Assembly: GCA_028554645.1 (NCBI GenBank) | Contig: JAQOOI010000076.1 | Location: 1,488,001-1,552,000 of the forward strand | Direction: 5' to 3' | DNA length: 64,000 nt | Source of the DNA: Omphalotus guepiniiformis | Lineage: Eukaryota > Basidiomycota > Agaricomycetes > Agaricales > Omphalotaceae | Shown here: piece by piece, positions 46,761 through 58,965 of the stretch | How the letters are laid out: each line of letters begins with the position of its first letter | How positions within the stretch are numbered: the first letter of the stretch is position 1 | The notes under the pieces: model-generated | What the model was told of the DNA's origin: nothing | Database searches by the model: none | Seen by the model: the letters and a program-made list of their open reading frames with translations, nothing else | Made by a program: the position numbers and the translations under genes

Positions 46761-46854
46761 TATGTTCGAAGACCCGGAAAGGGCTGTCCCTATCAACCTC
46801 GACTCCCCATCGCCTAGGATCCTCTAAATACTGATAACTTAAACATAAACAGAG

Positions 46855-47242
46855 ATGAAGTTCTCCCTTTCTCAGGCTCTCGTTGCTCTTGCTGCTGTTG
46901 GCGTCAATGCCGCTGCCGCTGTGAGTCTAACCCCCGTTGTTTTTCAATAGCCCTTGTGGGCCATAGATGATAGACTGTTACTCACTGAGTACACCTGCTT
47001 TCCCCCCCTCCTCTGCAGCTTGACCGTAGGCAGACCACGGCGACCGATGCACCTTTGACTCTTACTGCGCAGAGGGTTTTCCACTCTCTTATTTCTGAGC
47101 CGCCTTATCTGGTCACTGTGACGAGCGAGGTTACCTGGACGTAAGTTTACCTTTGCACAGCTATAAATGTGGTGGTGTTCTGAAATTACCCTTTCTGATT
47201 TTCAGACAATTCCCTGTTCCTACCTCCACCTCCTCGGCTTAA
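46855..47242 (+). CDS. Small secreted peptide precursor, 74 residues, three exons
   Basis: Too short and too split to show as one open frame. Exon 1 (46855-46920) encodes MKFSLSQALVALAAVGVNAA, a textbook signal peptide, and ends before gtgagt. Exon 2 (47019-47140) begins LDRRQTTATDAP and continues to VTSEVTWT. Exon 3 (47206-47242) adds QFPVPTSTSSA and the stop. All splice sites are canonical and the phase is kept (0 and 2). A dibasic DRR|Q right after the signal peptide is a likely Kex2-type processing site, leaving a mature chain of about 48 residues. The chain has no Cys and is rich in Thr, Ser, Val and Pro. A TATA box precedes it. I do not recognise a family; it fits the general class of small secreted proteins of basidiomycetes. 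Confidence 0.7.
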
Positions 47243-47666
47243 ACTCTAATAATAACAATATGAGGGCTTCACCTGTTCTAAGTAGGACATTGGGGAGTTT
47301 ACCGTGACCGCTGGTCAACATCTCTCTCTTCATCCATTCATTTTAATTGTAGTAGCCATTCGTTTCAATGTACTGCGTGGAATTTTCTCTATCTATGAAG
47401 TAGTTTCCAGAAGGTAAAGAAGGATAATAACAAATTATTAGGAATCTCGACTCCTCGTCAAAGTATCATGTATACTACGACCACAATTATCGCCAACAGC
47501 CTTTGCGCCAAGCCAAAACCAAGCCATTTCCCAAAAATACCCTACATCAACCCGACCTGAACCCGACTGTCTATGAACTAGAGCAAAATGAGACATCTAA
47601 CGAACCAATAAATAAGTATGCAAGAAAACATTGTCCTTGTACAGTACAAAGCATAGTAAGACTTGC
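47243..47666. other. Convergent 3' intergenic region
   Basis: About 420 bp, AT-rich, between the stops of the secreted peptide gene and the DUF6535 gene. No gene is seen. Confidence 0.45.
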
Positions 47667-49869
47667 TTAATATGCTTTTGCACCATGATAATTGAAAGAA
47701 ACTTCTAGAGGAACATCTTCGAAAGAATCGGGAGTCGACGTAGTTTCAGGTGAAGTGTCATCAAAATACTCAGACGGCAGTCCTGATAATCGTATCATCT
47801 TGAGTTTCGCATCGTCCCATGACATGGGCATATCTTGAAGAGAATACCGATCAATGTCGATATTCCGAGAGAGAATGTGTCTATCTAAAAGCTTGATGAA
47901 TTTAGGTCCCTTCTCAGAAGTTATGAATGCTGAAGTAGGACCCTGGCCCCGCTCGTTCTCCGACTCAATGATTTCGGCCAACGAAGAAGCGAGACTCGGG
48001 ATAAAATCCATCTGGAGCTCCTCGCCTGTGCGTGCTAACCACTGCTCAAAGTCATCTAGCAGCGTGATACTACGTTCACGCACTGACTGCTCAGGGTGTT
48101 TCCATAACTCTTTGCACACTAGCATCATGGGAGTCATGTCGAGGAGCGTAATTCGGTTGGCAGCGCAATAGCTCTTCATGGACGCGATGATTTGAAACAA
48201 AAGTTCCGTTTGCTGTTCGGATCCTGACAACAGCGTAAACGATGATAAGCACGCAGAGAAAACATATGAGAGGGGGACTAAGCAACCCACGTACCATCGC
48301 CGACCAAATCAATAACCGCTAGGTTCCAGAATGATCCTAAAGAGTCCCCCACGCCTCTGGGAGGCTGCAAGGATAATCCCGAGTTGATCTGACGCAAGAA
48401 GATCTCCGCTAAGAACTTGCCTATTTCAGGATCCCAAGAAGAGTTCTTGAAGAAGTTGTAGTAGATCACATCTCGTGAAGCTTCCTCACCCTTCCCAGTG
48501 GCGATAGCAGCCACCTCAACTGAGAAGCCTTGCAAACAGTGAAAGATGTGATTCGCCATGACTGTACTGTCACTGAACGTGGTGACGAGCCACCGCAAAC
48601 CTTTCACAAGATGTGTGCGTGCGTTCAGTCTCGAACTCGGAAAGTGATCGCGGATGAAGTGCAAGTCACTAAAGGCCCAATTCTGGTAACGAGCCTTCTT
48701 GATGTCATCAATGAGGGGAAATAGTAAGGCCAGTTTGTAGAATAACCACGCTTGCGGGGATTTGAACGGACAAAGCAGGACTTCGTCCGTGAAGATCGTG
48801 CCAGCGGAACTGCACAGGTAATACGCAGGAAGAATCGTGGTGAAGCAGAGTATGAAGATGCTCACACCCGCCACAGCAGTGGAAAACGCGGCTGCGATAA
48901 AGTTAAGAGACCACAAAAGGTCAAGGATTCCCATGAAGAAGAGAACCAGCGCAATCTGAAGAAGCAAAGGGAGCGAGGCAAGTAGAGTTGGCACACCCCA
49001 TTTCTCAAGACTTTCGAATCGAATTTGTCGAATTTCCATTGCCTCCTTCTGAGATGATGAAGGCGTGTCGCGTCGATATTCACGAAGCCACTGTTTGCTC
49101 AAGATACCCAACAGGACAGCGGAGAGACTGAGGATCAGACTGAGGAACCACACTGTGTTAATCCTGACAGCCTGACCGTATCCGGGAGTCGAAACCGACG
49201 GTGGAGATGACACTGCGACTGCAGTATTGAGCTCACGGGCAATTTGCTGAAGCAGAGTGACCGTAACATCATTCGGATCGGTCTGCAACCAATGATACGA
49301 TTCAATGATGAATGCGGTGACGGCCGCAGAGAACAGACCAGCCTATCTAAATAGTTAGCACACAAAGTGGAGGCGTACGAGAAAGATGGAAACCGACAAA
49401 AGTAAGCAAAGTGTCAATATCTTCTTTCCAGGCCCGACACATTTCGTCGTCGTATTGATCTACCCGCTTCATGCATTCCTCCCAAGGGTCCCCCCGCCTT
49501 CTGGGTGCAAATCTATATGGATCACCTTCTTGCCACAACCTGGGCTTGAGAACGCGTCAGCTATAGAAGAAATCAGCGAAAATGGACTTTGCCAGATTCA
49601 CCATGTCCGAATCATGCACTGCGTCATGTACTCCGCGAGGAATCTCGTGCGGGTTGACTCCATTGCCAGACGGATGTGCCTCTGGTTGATATCGCTTATC
49701 GTTTTCTTGAGATTGCATTGAATTCTTTGTTGAGGATGAATCTTTAAAGCTAGGTCAAGCAGTGTCAGCCAAGCCTAAATCTTGGGGAGCAGTCTCACCT
49801 CGACATGGAATAGCTTCTCGTTGATGATGACGAGGTGAACTGGGGCAGATAGTGCTCTGTTTTGTACAT
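47667..49869 (-). CDS. DUF6535-family multi-pass membrane protein
   Basis: This family is widely expanded in Agaricomycetes and has no known function. The signature part reads PWEECMKRVDQYDDEMCRAWKEDIDTLLTF, then after an intron AGLFSAAVTAFIIESY and WLQTDPNDVTVTLLQQIA. Membrane spans follow: TVWFLSLILSLSAVLLGILSKQWLREY (characteristic), LLQIALVLFFMGILDLLWSL and FIAAAFSTAVAGVSIFILCFTTILPAY. The C-terminal half is soluble and ends SFNYHGAKAY at 47667. The start is uncertain. I chose MYKTEHYLPQFTSSSSTRS at 49869, joined through introns near 49790-49750 and 49608-49550. A later ATG at 49718 is the alternative. About 640 residues, with no frame break seen. Confidence 0.8.
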
Positions 49870-50388
49870 CGGGATATGTGTAGCTTGGGATCAACCGAGC
49901 TGCGAATCCGCATTCTGGCAACGTGGATATTTATCCATGACATGTCTTGACCTTCGGGTCACTCAACGTGCATTTCATACTCGAGGCGGTAATTTACGGG
50001 CAGGGTCAGCTATCGCCTTCGGACCGTATAGTGATCAGAAACCAAATACTTACGAATGATTACCTCTTCAACGCAGTCAAGATCATAAGCACCGCGACGC
50101 AGAGGACGTATTTGTCCTCTTCCGTGTATTTTCAAGATAGCCGATGCAGAAACACATCAATCAGGCATTGGGCCTAAAGTTACAATACACGCTTAGGCAT
50201 CGTGGTGATAACAAAAGAACCATCGAGTAATGGAGTTTCCCTCCTCACGCGTACCTTCTGCATTCATCGGGCCGACCACACATTTCAAGCTTCAAACTAT
50301 GATCAGATTTTAACCGTACAAAAGTAAGACAATGATTCAATGGACAAGCCTTTCACGATCCGAAAGAATAGGACTCTGAAAGTTTACT
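49870..50388. other. Intergenic region, nothing seen
   Basis: About 520 bp between the start of the DUF6535 gene and the stop of the second CYP505 gene (both minus strand). Only chance frames were found. Confidence 0.4.
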
Positions 50389-53300
50389 TCAATCGAAAAC
50401 ATCAGTTGCATATCGGCCTCTCATCAGCGACTCAAGCTCAGTCATAGCCTGGGACTGGTCTAACCCGGGTTTGTGGGCCCGTAGAATCTCCACTGATTGG
50501 GATTTGACTGCTTGCGCCACACGATGTGAACCACAGATATACGACTAAAATAATAGGTGAGAACGAACATATGGCTGAAAGAGTTTAGTGCCTACATGTG
50601 CATGGTCCTTGAAGGCATCTATAACATCTGCCCGGTCGTGCCAAAGACGACTAGAGCGGGAGAAGAGGGTAGTGGTAAGGTGAGGGTCAATGGGTATTGC
50701 CGATGAAAACTCACTCTTGAACATATTTGCATCCCTCGGATCGCTCGGGAGACCTGGAGAATGCCGGCCGAATATCAAGTACGCCGAGCTTTGACCACTC
50801 GGCTAGGTCATCGTCCGCATAGAGGTAATCTGCGTCGGGTGACCGGCATCCAAAGAAAACGAGGATTTTCGCAACATCGCGGCCAGACTTTTTCTGCATC
50901 GCACGTTCCTAAATAAGACCTGTTGAGTCTCCTGAAGGCGCAATTGTTTTGGGGGCTGCATACCTGTATGAAACCCCTGATCGGAGCCAATCCTGACCCT
51001 GCACAATACGCCACAAGAGGTATTGAGGGGTCTTCTGGAGGATGGAACGCAGAGGCAGAAGCACGGACAGACATTTGAACAACATTTCCGGGCATCAGCT
51101 GAGAAAGATAGTTGGAACCGACCCCGAGGAAGGTCTTTGACTCGTCGGACAACAAAGGCGACTCTAGTACGCTGACTGTGAGGGTGACGTGCTGAGCATC
51201 CCAGAGTGGCGAAGACGAGATAGAGTATTGTCTAACTCGCATCGTTGGCAGCATGCGAAGGAAGGCGCCGATAGAAAGTTTGATCTTCCCATGATGTTTC
51301 TCTAAGATGTCAAGGGCACTCAACCTCTGGGAAACAACCTTCTCCTGATAGGCATCCTTTAGCTGAGCTAACTCGTGACGAATGTCCTCGGAAGCAGCAT
51401 CAATCATTATCTGAATGTCTTGAGTTGTTGCGTGTTGAGAGAGTTCAACGTAGCCGCTCAATATCTCATGCAGTGAAACAGGTTTGTTGACTGGTATCGA
51501 GGTCGGTACAACTGAATTGATGACCACCTACGATCGCGTGTTAGAACAGAAGAAGGGAAAGACACTGTCCTCACCAGTTGCTCATCAGATAAGTTGAAGT
51601 GAGCTAAGACACGGCGAACATCGCGGACAGGGTTGTGAGGAAGACTACATGCCGATGTCAACGCAGAACCAAAGAACATGTGGATCCACTCACATTGCGA
51701 GATAGTCGCCAGCACGATAAGTCATGCCCTCAGGAAGTTCGAATTCAATGTGCCTCTTGATAGGATGACCTTTTTTCGTAAGAATTCTGTTTTCAACGAC
51801 CTTTCCTAGCCCTGTACCCGACTGTCTGAGAGCGCTTGGCCGAATGGTTCCGGGGTCGACGGTCTGGACATCGAAGCCAGAGGAGGGAGAACTCGACACT
51901 GTTGTTGAGTATTCCTTCAATAATGAAATCGATTCAATTCAGTAAGCGGTAGGACATCAATCGATAATAGATGACATCACGAACTTGTGTCAATTTCTCC
52001 CATAATTCGTTCTCAAATGTGTCGAACACCTCAAAGAAGTTCCCTTGACTGGAATCACCCACACCGCGAGGAAGAAGACGTTCTCCTCCTCGTTGTTCAA
52101 AAAGTTCGTCACACATCTTGGGAATACGCTGGAAAGTCTGCACCCAATCGGCGTTTCCGCAACCAAAGACGGCATAACGAACACCCTTTAGTTCGTCAGC
52201 CTGCAGACTCGACAACCAATCAACAAATCGTGCGGCATTATCAGCGGGCAGGCCTGTGAAAAACAAAGTTTGCTTTCACATCAATCTGCGGTGAAGGCGC
52301 AATAAGGTTCTGACCTTCATAGGAAGCTGTAAGAATGACAACGGGTCCATCTGTCGGAAGGTTTCCAGCGGAAGAGTCTAGAGTAACCAGGCGCGGGATG
52401 AAACCTTTTACCTGGTGTCAACACGAGGTGGGAAGAGCAGGAGTGTAAAGAAGGCACTGACCGTAATTGGGAGCGTTGTTAGCAATTCTCTGCCCAAAGG
52501 CTTCAGATGTTCCGGTATTAGACCCGTATAATACGTATATGGGTACTTTGTTTTTGATAATGTCAGTCTTGGGCACCGACGGGGATGAGGACTGCTCGGT
52601 CCGAGTGAAGGACGGCGAAGTTACGCGCAGCACAGGCTTCAGAGTGCGAAGTTTGGCCCGGATTTGTAAATCCTTTGGCTTCACGGTGAGAGCCTGCTTA
52701 AGCTCGAGGGTGTAGGACGGGTCCACGAAAGATAGGTCAAACTTCTGCACAACCGAAGCCATCACCATGCAAACTTCCTGCCATGCAAAAGGTCGCCCAA
52801 TGCATGCCCTTACACCGAATCCGAACTAAAGTACGATCACATTAGAACACGAAGACGCTTTAGTATCTGAGGACGGTACCGGCTGCCATGCGTTGGGCTG
52901 TAGATTTTCATCAAGGTCAGTTTCACTCAAAAGTAACGAAGTATACAACTAAAACTTACAGGAAGGGCTTCAAACTTTCCGTCTAACATTCTCTCAGGAC
53001 GGAATTCATTTGCCTTAAGAAAGCAAAAGAATCAGTCCCATGTACGATCACAATGATCAAGAAGTTCTTTACATCTTCACCCCAAACCGCGGGATCTCTA
53101 TGGTATACCCAGGTCTGGACAAGGAGGCTCGTACCGGTCTCGACATAGTACTTGCCATTTGCCAGAGTAGTGCTCTCAAGAGGGGTAACGGCCCGCACAG
53201 GTGCAGTAGGTGAGAGACGGAGAGTCTCGCGAATAACAGCATTCATCACAACCGGGATAAGAATCACAGCAAGCCACAACGACATAGTGCATACCATTCA

Positions 53301-54845
53301 GATAGGGTAGCTTGCTGAGATCTTGGTATTGAATTGGCTCGCCACCAAGTACCTCGTCTACTTCATTTCGTAGCTTACGCATCGCTTCGGGGTTCTTGAT
53401 CAGATAATAGACCATAAAGCTCATTAAACCTGAAGAAATAATGACGTTATTACGTTCATAGGGCACGAATACCAAAAGCCAGGGCTCACCGGATGAGGTT
53501 TCATGTCCTGTCGATGGTTCGTGAATCAATACGGAACTCCGTTACAAGATTTAAAAAAGTTCATATACCGGCAATTAAGAATGTGAGAAGCTATAGAAAT
53601 CGGAGTCAGCATAGTGTGATTCAACCGAAGACGGACTTAAGCGACATTGTTGACTATGGCATCGTCTGACAACGTTTCTCCAGTCTTAGGATCCTTTGAG
53701 TGCAGCATAGTGTTCAGTAAGTCCTTCTTATCGATGGGATTGGCTTTGCGGTCCTGTAAAACTATGATAACACGGTTAAGACGCGTGTTAGAGGGCTCTT
53801 TAACGCACGTACTGCGGTGGGCTACGTCTGTCATATACTTGCGGTCTTCCTCAAATTTGGCGTTGGCACCCGACATCATTGCTTGGATGATAGAGGGTCT
53901 AGAGGAGCGGTCAGAACATTCCTTCAGTAGACCGACCATAGCCGCCGCGAACGGCGGTTGATTCTCCTGTATTGAGGTATTATTGTGAGACCAACACGAA
54001 TGAACAATCACAAACTGACGGTGTAGAACGAGTTGAGGCTAACAAAAGTCAGACGCGGATTCTGGATGATCGTCACAGAGCTCACCGATAGGACATAGAG
54101 CATAGGGCAATAGTGTCAAGGGCAACACGCGTAAAATCGTCCGCCGGATCTATGTCATGATCAGGACCAAAGCTGCTCTCATTTCAGTTTCATTTTTAGG
54201 TTGATAGGATCGCAGAGCTAACCGTTCCCACTATTTACATGCGCCTCAGGTGAGTAGAAAAATCAAAACGAGAGAAAACAACATACTTTCAACAGTAGTT
54301 GATCGCATATATCTCGCATATCTTCCATCATATTCCGAATTGAAGCAGTATTAAACGCGGGCATAAGCAGACGATCTATTGCACGATGTTCAGAGTAGGA
54401 GGATCAACTTATTACGAATACTTACGAGCAATGGCCCAATTAGGTTCATCGTGATGAGCCTGGGCACCGATAAATCAGATGGGGGTTAGGCGGGGCAAAA
54501 AACGAAGCTATTCGGCCCACCGTGAACAATCCATCGCCAGCAAGTCGTCGAACCTGCATGAGCCCACCGGTTACTATCTTTCGAAATCGAGCTTCATTGG
54601 AAGCCTCGTTGACAAGAGCCTGAGTATTCAGAGCAACTACTCGTCGGCCTATCGAAAACAGTCTCGAATAGTTTCTTGAGGTTTAAAGAAGCACTTCAAC
54701 ATTGCGTACCAAGAATATCGAGCTGGTAAATCTCGCCGTACTGCTTAGCCAGCAGAATAAAGCCGTTGATGGGCACATCTTTGTCCAAGGAGGCTACATT
54801 TCCGATGAATGGAATCGCTGGAGGTTGGGGAATTGGAGTGGTCAT
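50389..54845 (-). CDS. CYP505-type fatty-acid hydroxylase: P450 fused to NADPH-P450 reductase (copy 2)
   Basis: Paralogue of the gene at 6836-11380 with the same domain order and, as far as I can splice it, the same intron positions. It starts MTTPIPQPPAIPFIGNVASL at 54845. The I-helix motif AGHETSSG again sits on a tiny exon (about 53505-53485), followed by RETLRLSPTAP and FGFGVRACIGRPFAWQE (haem Cys codon 52802-52804). The FMN motif is LYGSNTGTSEAFGQ, then come GVRYAVFGCGNADW, MRVRQYSISSSPLW, CAGSGLAPIRGFIQ and SYICGSHRVAQAV. It ends RYATDVFD with the stop at 50389-50391. In the flavodoxin domain the donor that is GA in copy 1 is a normal GTCAGT here (about 52462). All catalytic motifs are present, so it looks functional. 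Likely role: NADPH-driven hydroxylation of fatty acids near the omega end. Confidence 0.9.
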
Positions 54846-54905
54846 GATGGGTGCGATTAGATGCTGAAGAAGATACAGTTTGAGTGAGGCCGCATGATCG
54901 CCACC

Positions 54906-54913
54906 CTTTTATA
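54906..54913 (-). promoter_or_regulatory. TATA box of the second CYP505 gene
   Basis: TATAAAAG on the minus strand, about 60 bp before the ATG at 54845, close to the spacing seen in copy 1. Confidence 0.5.
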
Positions 54914-55625
54914 CACGATTTGACAGCGAACCCCTGCCGACGCATACGTATATAGGTAGTAGCAACAGTTGGGAAGTCAAGATAACTTAGTCAATCTTCA
55001 ACAAATTTTCCAGTCTGGCAGTCGATACTGATGGGGCAGAAGAGGCTGAAGAGACGGAGCGCTTTCAACAAGACCCCGTGCCCCGGTATCGGTTCGGGTT
55101 CGTTCAAAAGCCGGTGCCGGCCGGTACCAAGAACTAGAGTCGTACTACTAACTCATGCCTGCAAAGCTCTCGGTGCATGCACAAGCTGCAGCTGTATTTG
55201 TAAAGAGGCTCGGTTTTCTGTGTCACTTTTCAAGTTTCTTGCTAATCATCGACTTACACCGCACGCTGTAGCTGCTACGCGTCTGCATTGACTTTATCGA
55301 CATAGCTCGAGTTACCCGACGGAACAATATGCATTTAGAGAGAAGCACGGACTCGAAGAGGCCCAGCCTGCAATCTCAGTAGATTCAACTGGCCCAACAT
55401 ACAACGGAACGTACTCCTCCGACCAATAGCCCGATCATTCGGATGGCAGCTCTTTGACGCACAGGAAAGAAAAGCCGCTCAACCGTAGTAACATGCTGTC
55501 TTCGCAATTGCTGCTGAGTACTGAGTACTGACTCCTCGAAAGAACAGGAGAAACGGAGTTCCCCGGAATTAATTCAATTTCAGTCAAACGTGTAAAAAGT
55601 GATTTATTGGTGGAATGTTCCCAGT
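54914..55625. other. Intergenic region, nothing seen
   Basis: About 710 bp between the second CYP505 promoter and the stop of the GH76 gene. An overlapping CCGGT-type run lies near 55092-55127. No gene is supported. Confidence 0.4.
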
Positions 55626-57355
55626 TCAACAGTCCTGCTGCGCAGCAGCTAGGAGTGCCCCGAGAGCAGCAGCTTGAGTTGATGATGATGAGCTAGCACC
55701 TCCCGCACTGGGGTCATACCACAAATTGCTATACCATCCGGAGGATGTAGCGGCATTTGTGAGCACCTTGTCTGCTTGGATTTTTACGAAATCGGAGTAC
55801 TTGCTTCCGTTGTCGCGACCTGAGATGTTGAGGAACCATGCCCTAGTTGCAGAGAAACATCTGTTACTTCACCGCCAGCAGGGGCAGCTCGACACTCACA
55901 TGTAGTAGACGTAGATTCCTTTGAAGGTTTCTTCATCGAGATTGCATAGATTCTCTGTGGTGGATTCACAAGACTCTCTAAGGCCACCGTTGTGTGTCAA
56001 AATGGCGATGACAGCATCCATAATGGAGAAAGCAGTGGTGATTGCGTGCTCGTCCTTAGAATCTGTGCGGAGGGTCAACAATAATCAAAGGAGAGGGAGG
56101 GCGCGTAATCGACAGACATTTGTAAAGATACGCCAATCCAACGAGAACAACACCTTGATTGTATGTCCTACATCGTTATTAGCTCAAAGAGTACCGAGAT
56201 CCGCGTCAGGAATACCATTGAGTTTCTCCATTATTAGCACATTTTCCATCGTTTGTCAGCCCATCGTTGAATACTAGAAAAAAGTATCAGCTGTTTTCCA
56301 TTTCCACCTATGTACTCAGGGACGCACATCCATTACTTCCCCGCATTCCTGACGCATTCAACCAATTCCAGGCTGATTGGCGGACAGTGAGAGCCGCCAA
56401 CATCAACAACAAGAGTCACTCACTAGCGTTAAGGTTTTTCAAATATTGCTCGTCTTTGGTGGATTCATACATGAATCCAGAAGACGCCATATAAAGCTCA
56501 TTTGTCTAGCAAAGGATGTCAGAGAGCGTTGACTATAGACAACCGAATACTGCGTACAATAGCGTTCTTGTAATTTCTAGCCCCGCTCCAGAATACTGTG
56601 TCACTATAGTCAGGTTCACGGAACAGATTGGAAGGCATAGTCACGTACGGCCACCACCACAATAGGTACTATCAACAGCTGTACTGGCTATATCGTAGAA
56701 ATGTTTTCCTTCGGTCACATTCCCTGCGCCGAGGTATGAAATGGCGACCCATTGCACGTCATCGTACGATTCTCCAGTATTCAAGTAATTCTCGTTTCCA
56801 TGATAGACGGTGTCAATTACTGTAGTGTAGTTATTCGCTCCAGTTAATGTGTCCACTGGTCCGAGAAATAATTGACAGTACGATATTAGTACCTGTGGGA
56901 ACTATAGTCGTTTATGAAAACTCACGTCGCCCTAGATAAAGAGTGTCTACGGCTCCAATCCAGATAGCCTGATTGCCGTAGGTTCCATTTGGATAAAAAT
57001 ATTTGGATTGCAGATTTTGAGCCGCAGTTTGTGCTGCGTCTAGATACTTTTGACAGACGGCCTGAACGGCGCCAAGGTGCTCTAGGCCGTAGAGTATAGG
57101 TAGGAGTTTCAGTGAGATCATGTTGACGTTGGAGTCGTGGGTCAGGGGAAGAATATAATGGGAAAAGAAGTCGTTAATTTTAATTGGGAACAGGTACACG
57201 TTGGGTTCTCTGGTTGAGTGTAGGTCAGGAGTATCCTGGAGTATCCAATGATCGAACCAAGATTGAACGCTCACTATTACAGGCCCGAGTTGATATGACT
57301 TGAGAGCAAGAAGAGAAGAAGACAGGAAGAAGATTCCTGTGCGTTTCGCCAACAT
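55626..57355 (-). CDS. Secreted GH76-like alpha-1,6-mannanase
   Basis: Glycoside hydrolase family 76 enzymes cut or transfer alpha-1,6-mannan at the cell wall. The start MLAKRTGIFFLSSSLLALKS at 57355 looks like a signal peptide. The first exon region probably contains small introns (about 57275-57070) that I could not fix. Later exons read YLDAAQTAAQNLQSKYF, NGTYGNQAIWIGAVDTLYLG, ESYDDVQWVAISYL (the Asp-Asp pair expected for catalysis), FYDIASTAVDSTYCGGG, FWSGARNYKNAI, TNELYMASSGFMYEST, WNWLNASGM, FNDGLTNDGKC, TYNQGVVLVGLAYLYK and KGIYVYYM. A C-terminal Ser/Ala tail ends AAAQQDC, stop 55626-55628. About 400 residues. The hallmark W-x-NAI-TNE and TYNQG blocks support GH76 well. Head-to-head with the SLD7-like gene. 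Confidence 0.8.
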
Positions 57356-57610
57356 TCACGTTTCAATTCCAAGCACGGTGGGGTGTGAAGGGGGAGGTGT
57401 TGGAGACAACATAGCCTTGTAATGAATTATCGATTTTCACGGTTCACTGAGATCATTGGTTTCCTCGCAGCAACGTATCTTCAGAAAAATGAAAGATTCG
57501 ATGAGCTTATGTTGAGTAGATGTTGATAAAGCAACTTGTCGGGCTGGCTTCCCGAATCTGATGAACCGCGACTCAACTCAACAAAGATCAACAACGCGTC
57601 CTTCCACCTC

Positions 57611-58965
57611 ATGTCTTCACCCACCAGGTCCTCCCACCGTTTACTGTACCGGGGAGCTCTTGCTCTTCCTGATTCTTACCTTCTCTTAGATGGCCTGACA
57701 TTCTCTGCTCGTCTTGATGCCGCACACGATCTCTTGGAGAATCCACTGGCCTTGGCGTTGGAGAGTATGCGTGGTCGACCGACGTTGAAGTTCATGGGAA
57801 CGACTAGTTTGAAGGAGATACATATGGATGACAGTGGTGATATATCTCTGTGAGTCTAGCTCTAATCTCACTTTATAAGACTCTGAGTTACTCTTCCAGG
57901 GACATACACCCTGATGCTACTCTCTCACAGATCTATTTCGAGAATATGTTCTGCCTACCATCTTCATCTGATACTTTAGGTGTCAGAGTTGCTCTCGGTG
58001 ATCATCGTAGGCTCAAGTCTTCTTTCTTCTTTGTCTCAGAGCTAAATATAAACGTAGTCGGACCGGAGACCACTCAAATCATTATATTTCTTCGGCCAGC
58101 AACTCCCTCATCATTTATCAAAGACGCGAGCGAATCCTCTGCGCATACACCCAAACATATTCTCTCTGTCGCTCGCATTACTCCTACTCCTGCTGCGCGT
58201 CCTCGTTTGCCACGTCCAGACGATCCCACACCTCGTCAGCCACCTCTTGTCCCCTCTGTCAAGTCTCGCGATTTGCGTAAGGTCGTGAGTTTCCCTGCTG
58301 CACCAGCCGCACAAAATTGCGCCAGCAAGAAACGGAAGCTGAACCATAGAAACGTGGAAAGCTCCGTAGTCGCTGATTTGGGCAGCGATGTCCGGGTCGG
58401 TCATGTACAGCCACCATTTCTGCTTGACGGGAATTTCAAGGTACCAGAGGTCCCCGCAAAGAGTAGGAATCAGAACGCAAAGGAAAATGATACGATGGAT
58501 GATAGAGATGTTTTTGGGGCGATAGGCCCCAGCACCAAACAGTCTATCGAGAACAAAGGGAAACGGAAGCGGGCCGATGAGGCTGAGGCGGACAAAGCGA
58601 TCGAAAGTGAGACGCCCATCGAAAGAGAAAACAAGAATGTAAATTGTTTCCTGATCTTCGAGGACCAGATGGACTAAGGCTGACCGTTACCATCTAGCGT
58701 ATCAAGCAAGCTGTTGTGCGGCAACTTTCCAAATCATCAATCAATAAGTCACATCCAGATTACAAGGAGGTCTTCAATTACATATATCGCGGTGTAGGGT
58801 TCGCAATGGTAAGTTTTCAACGTTGACTAAGGCGGAAGAGATGCTGACTTACTACAGCGCGCCGATATGAAGACTCGCTCCGTGAATCAGCAATTTCTAG
58901 AGCATTTAGTGTTCACCCACGTAGGGATGTATGCTGCAGACCATGTTCTGGGGGTACAACGCTAA
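57611..58965 (+). CDS. SLD7-like DNA replication initiation protein
   Basis: The start MSSPTRSSHRLLYRGALALP at 57611 is the first ATG in frame; the frame is open upstream only from a TTG codon. Exon 1 ends DDSGDIS at 57849. Exon 2 begins LDIHPDATLSQIYFENMF and carries a Pro-rich centre and a basic KKRKL patch (possible nuclear signal). The last exons read IKQAVVRQLSKSSINKSHPDYKEVFNYIYRG and RADMKTRSVNQQFLEHLVFTHVGMY, resembling the Sld7 C-terminal domain, with the stop at 58963-58965. In yeast Sld7 binds Sld3 and helps CDK/DDK-dependent firing of origins. The match is to a fast-evolving family and rests on a short C-terminal block plus the N-terminal layout, so confidence is moderate. Length about 370 residues. 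Confidence 0.5.
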
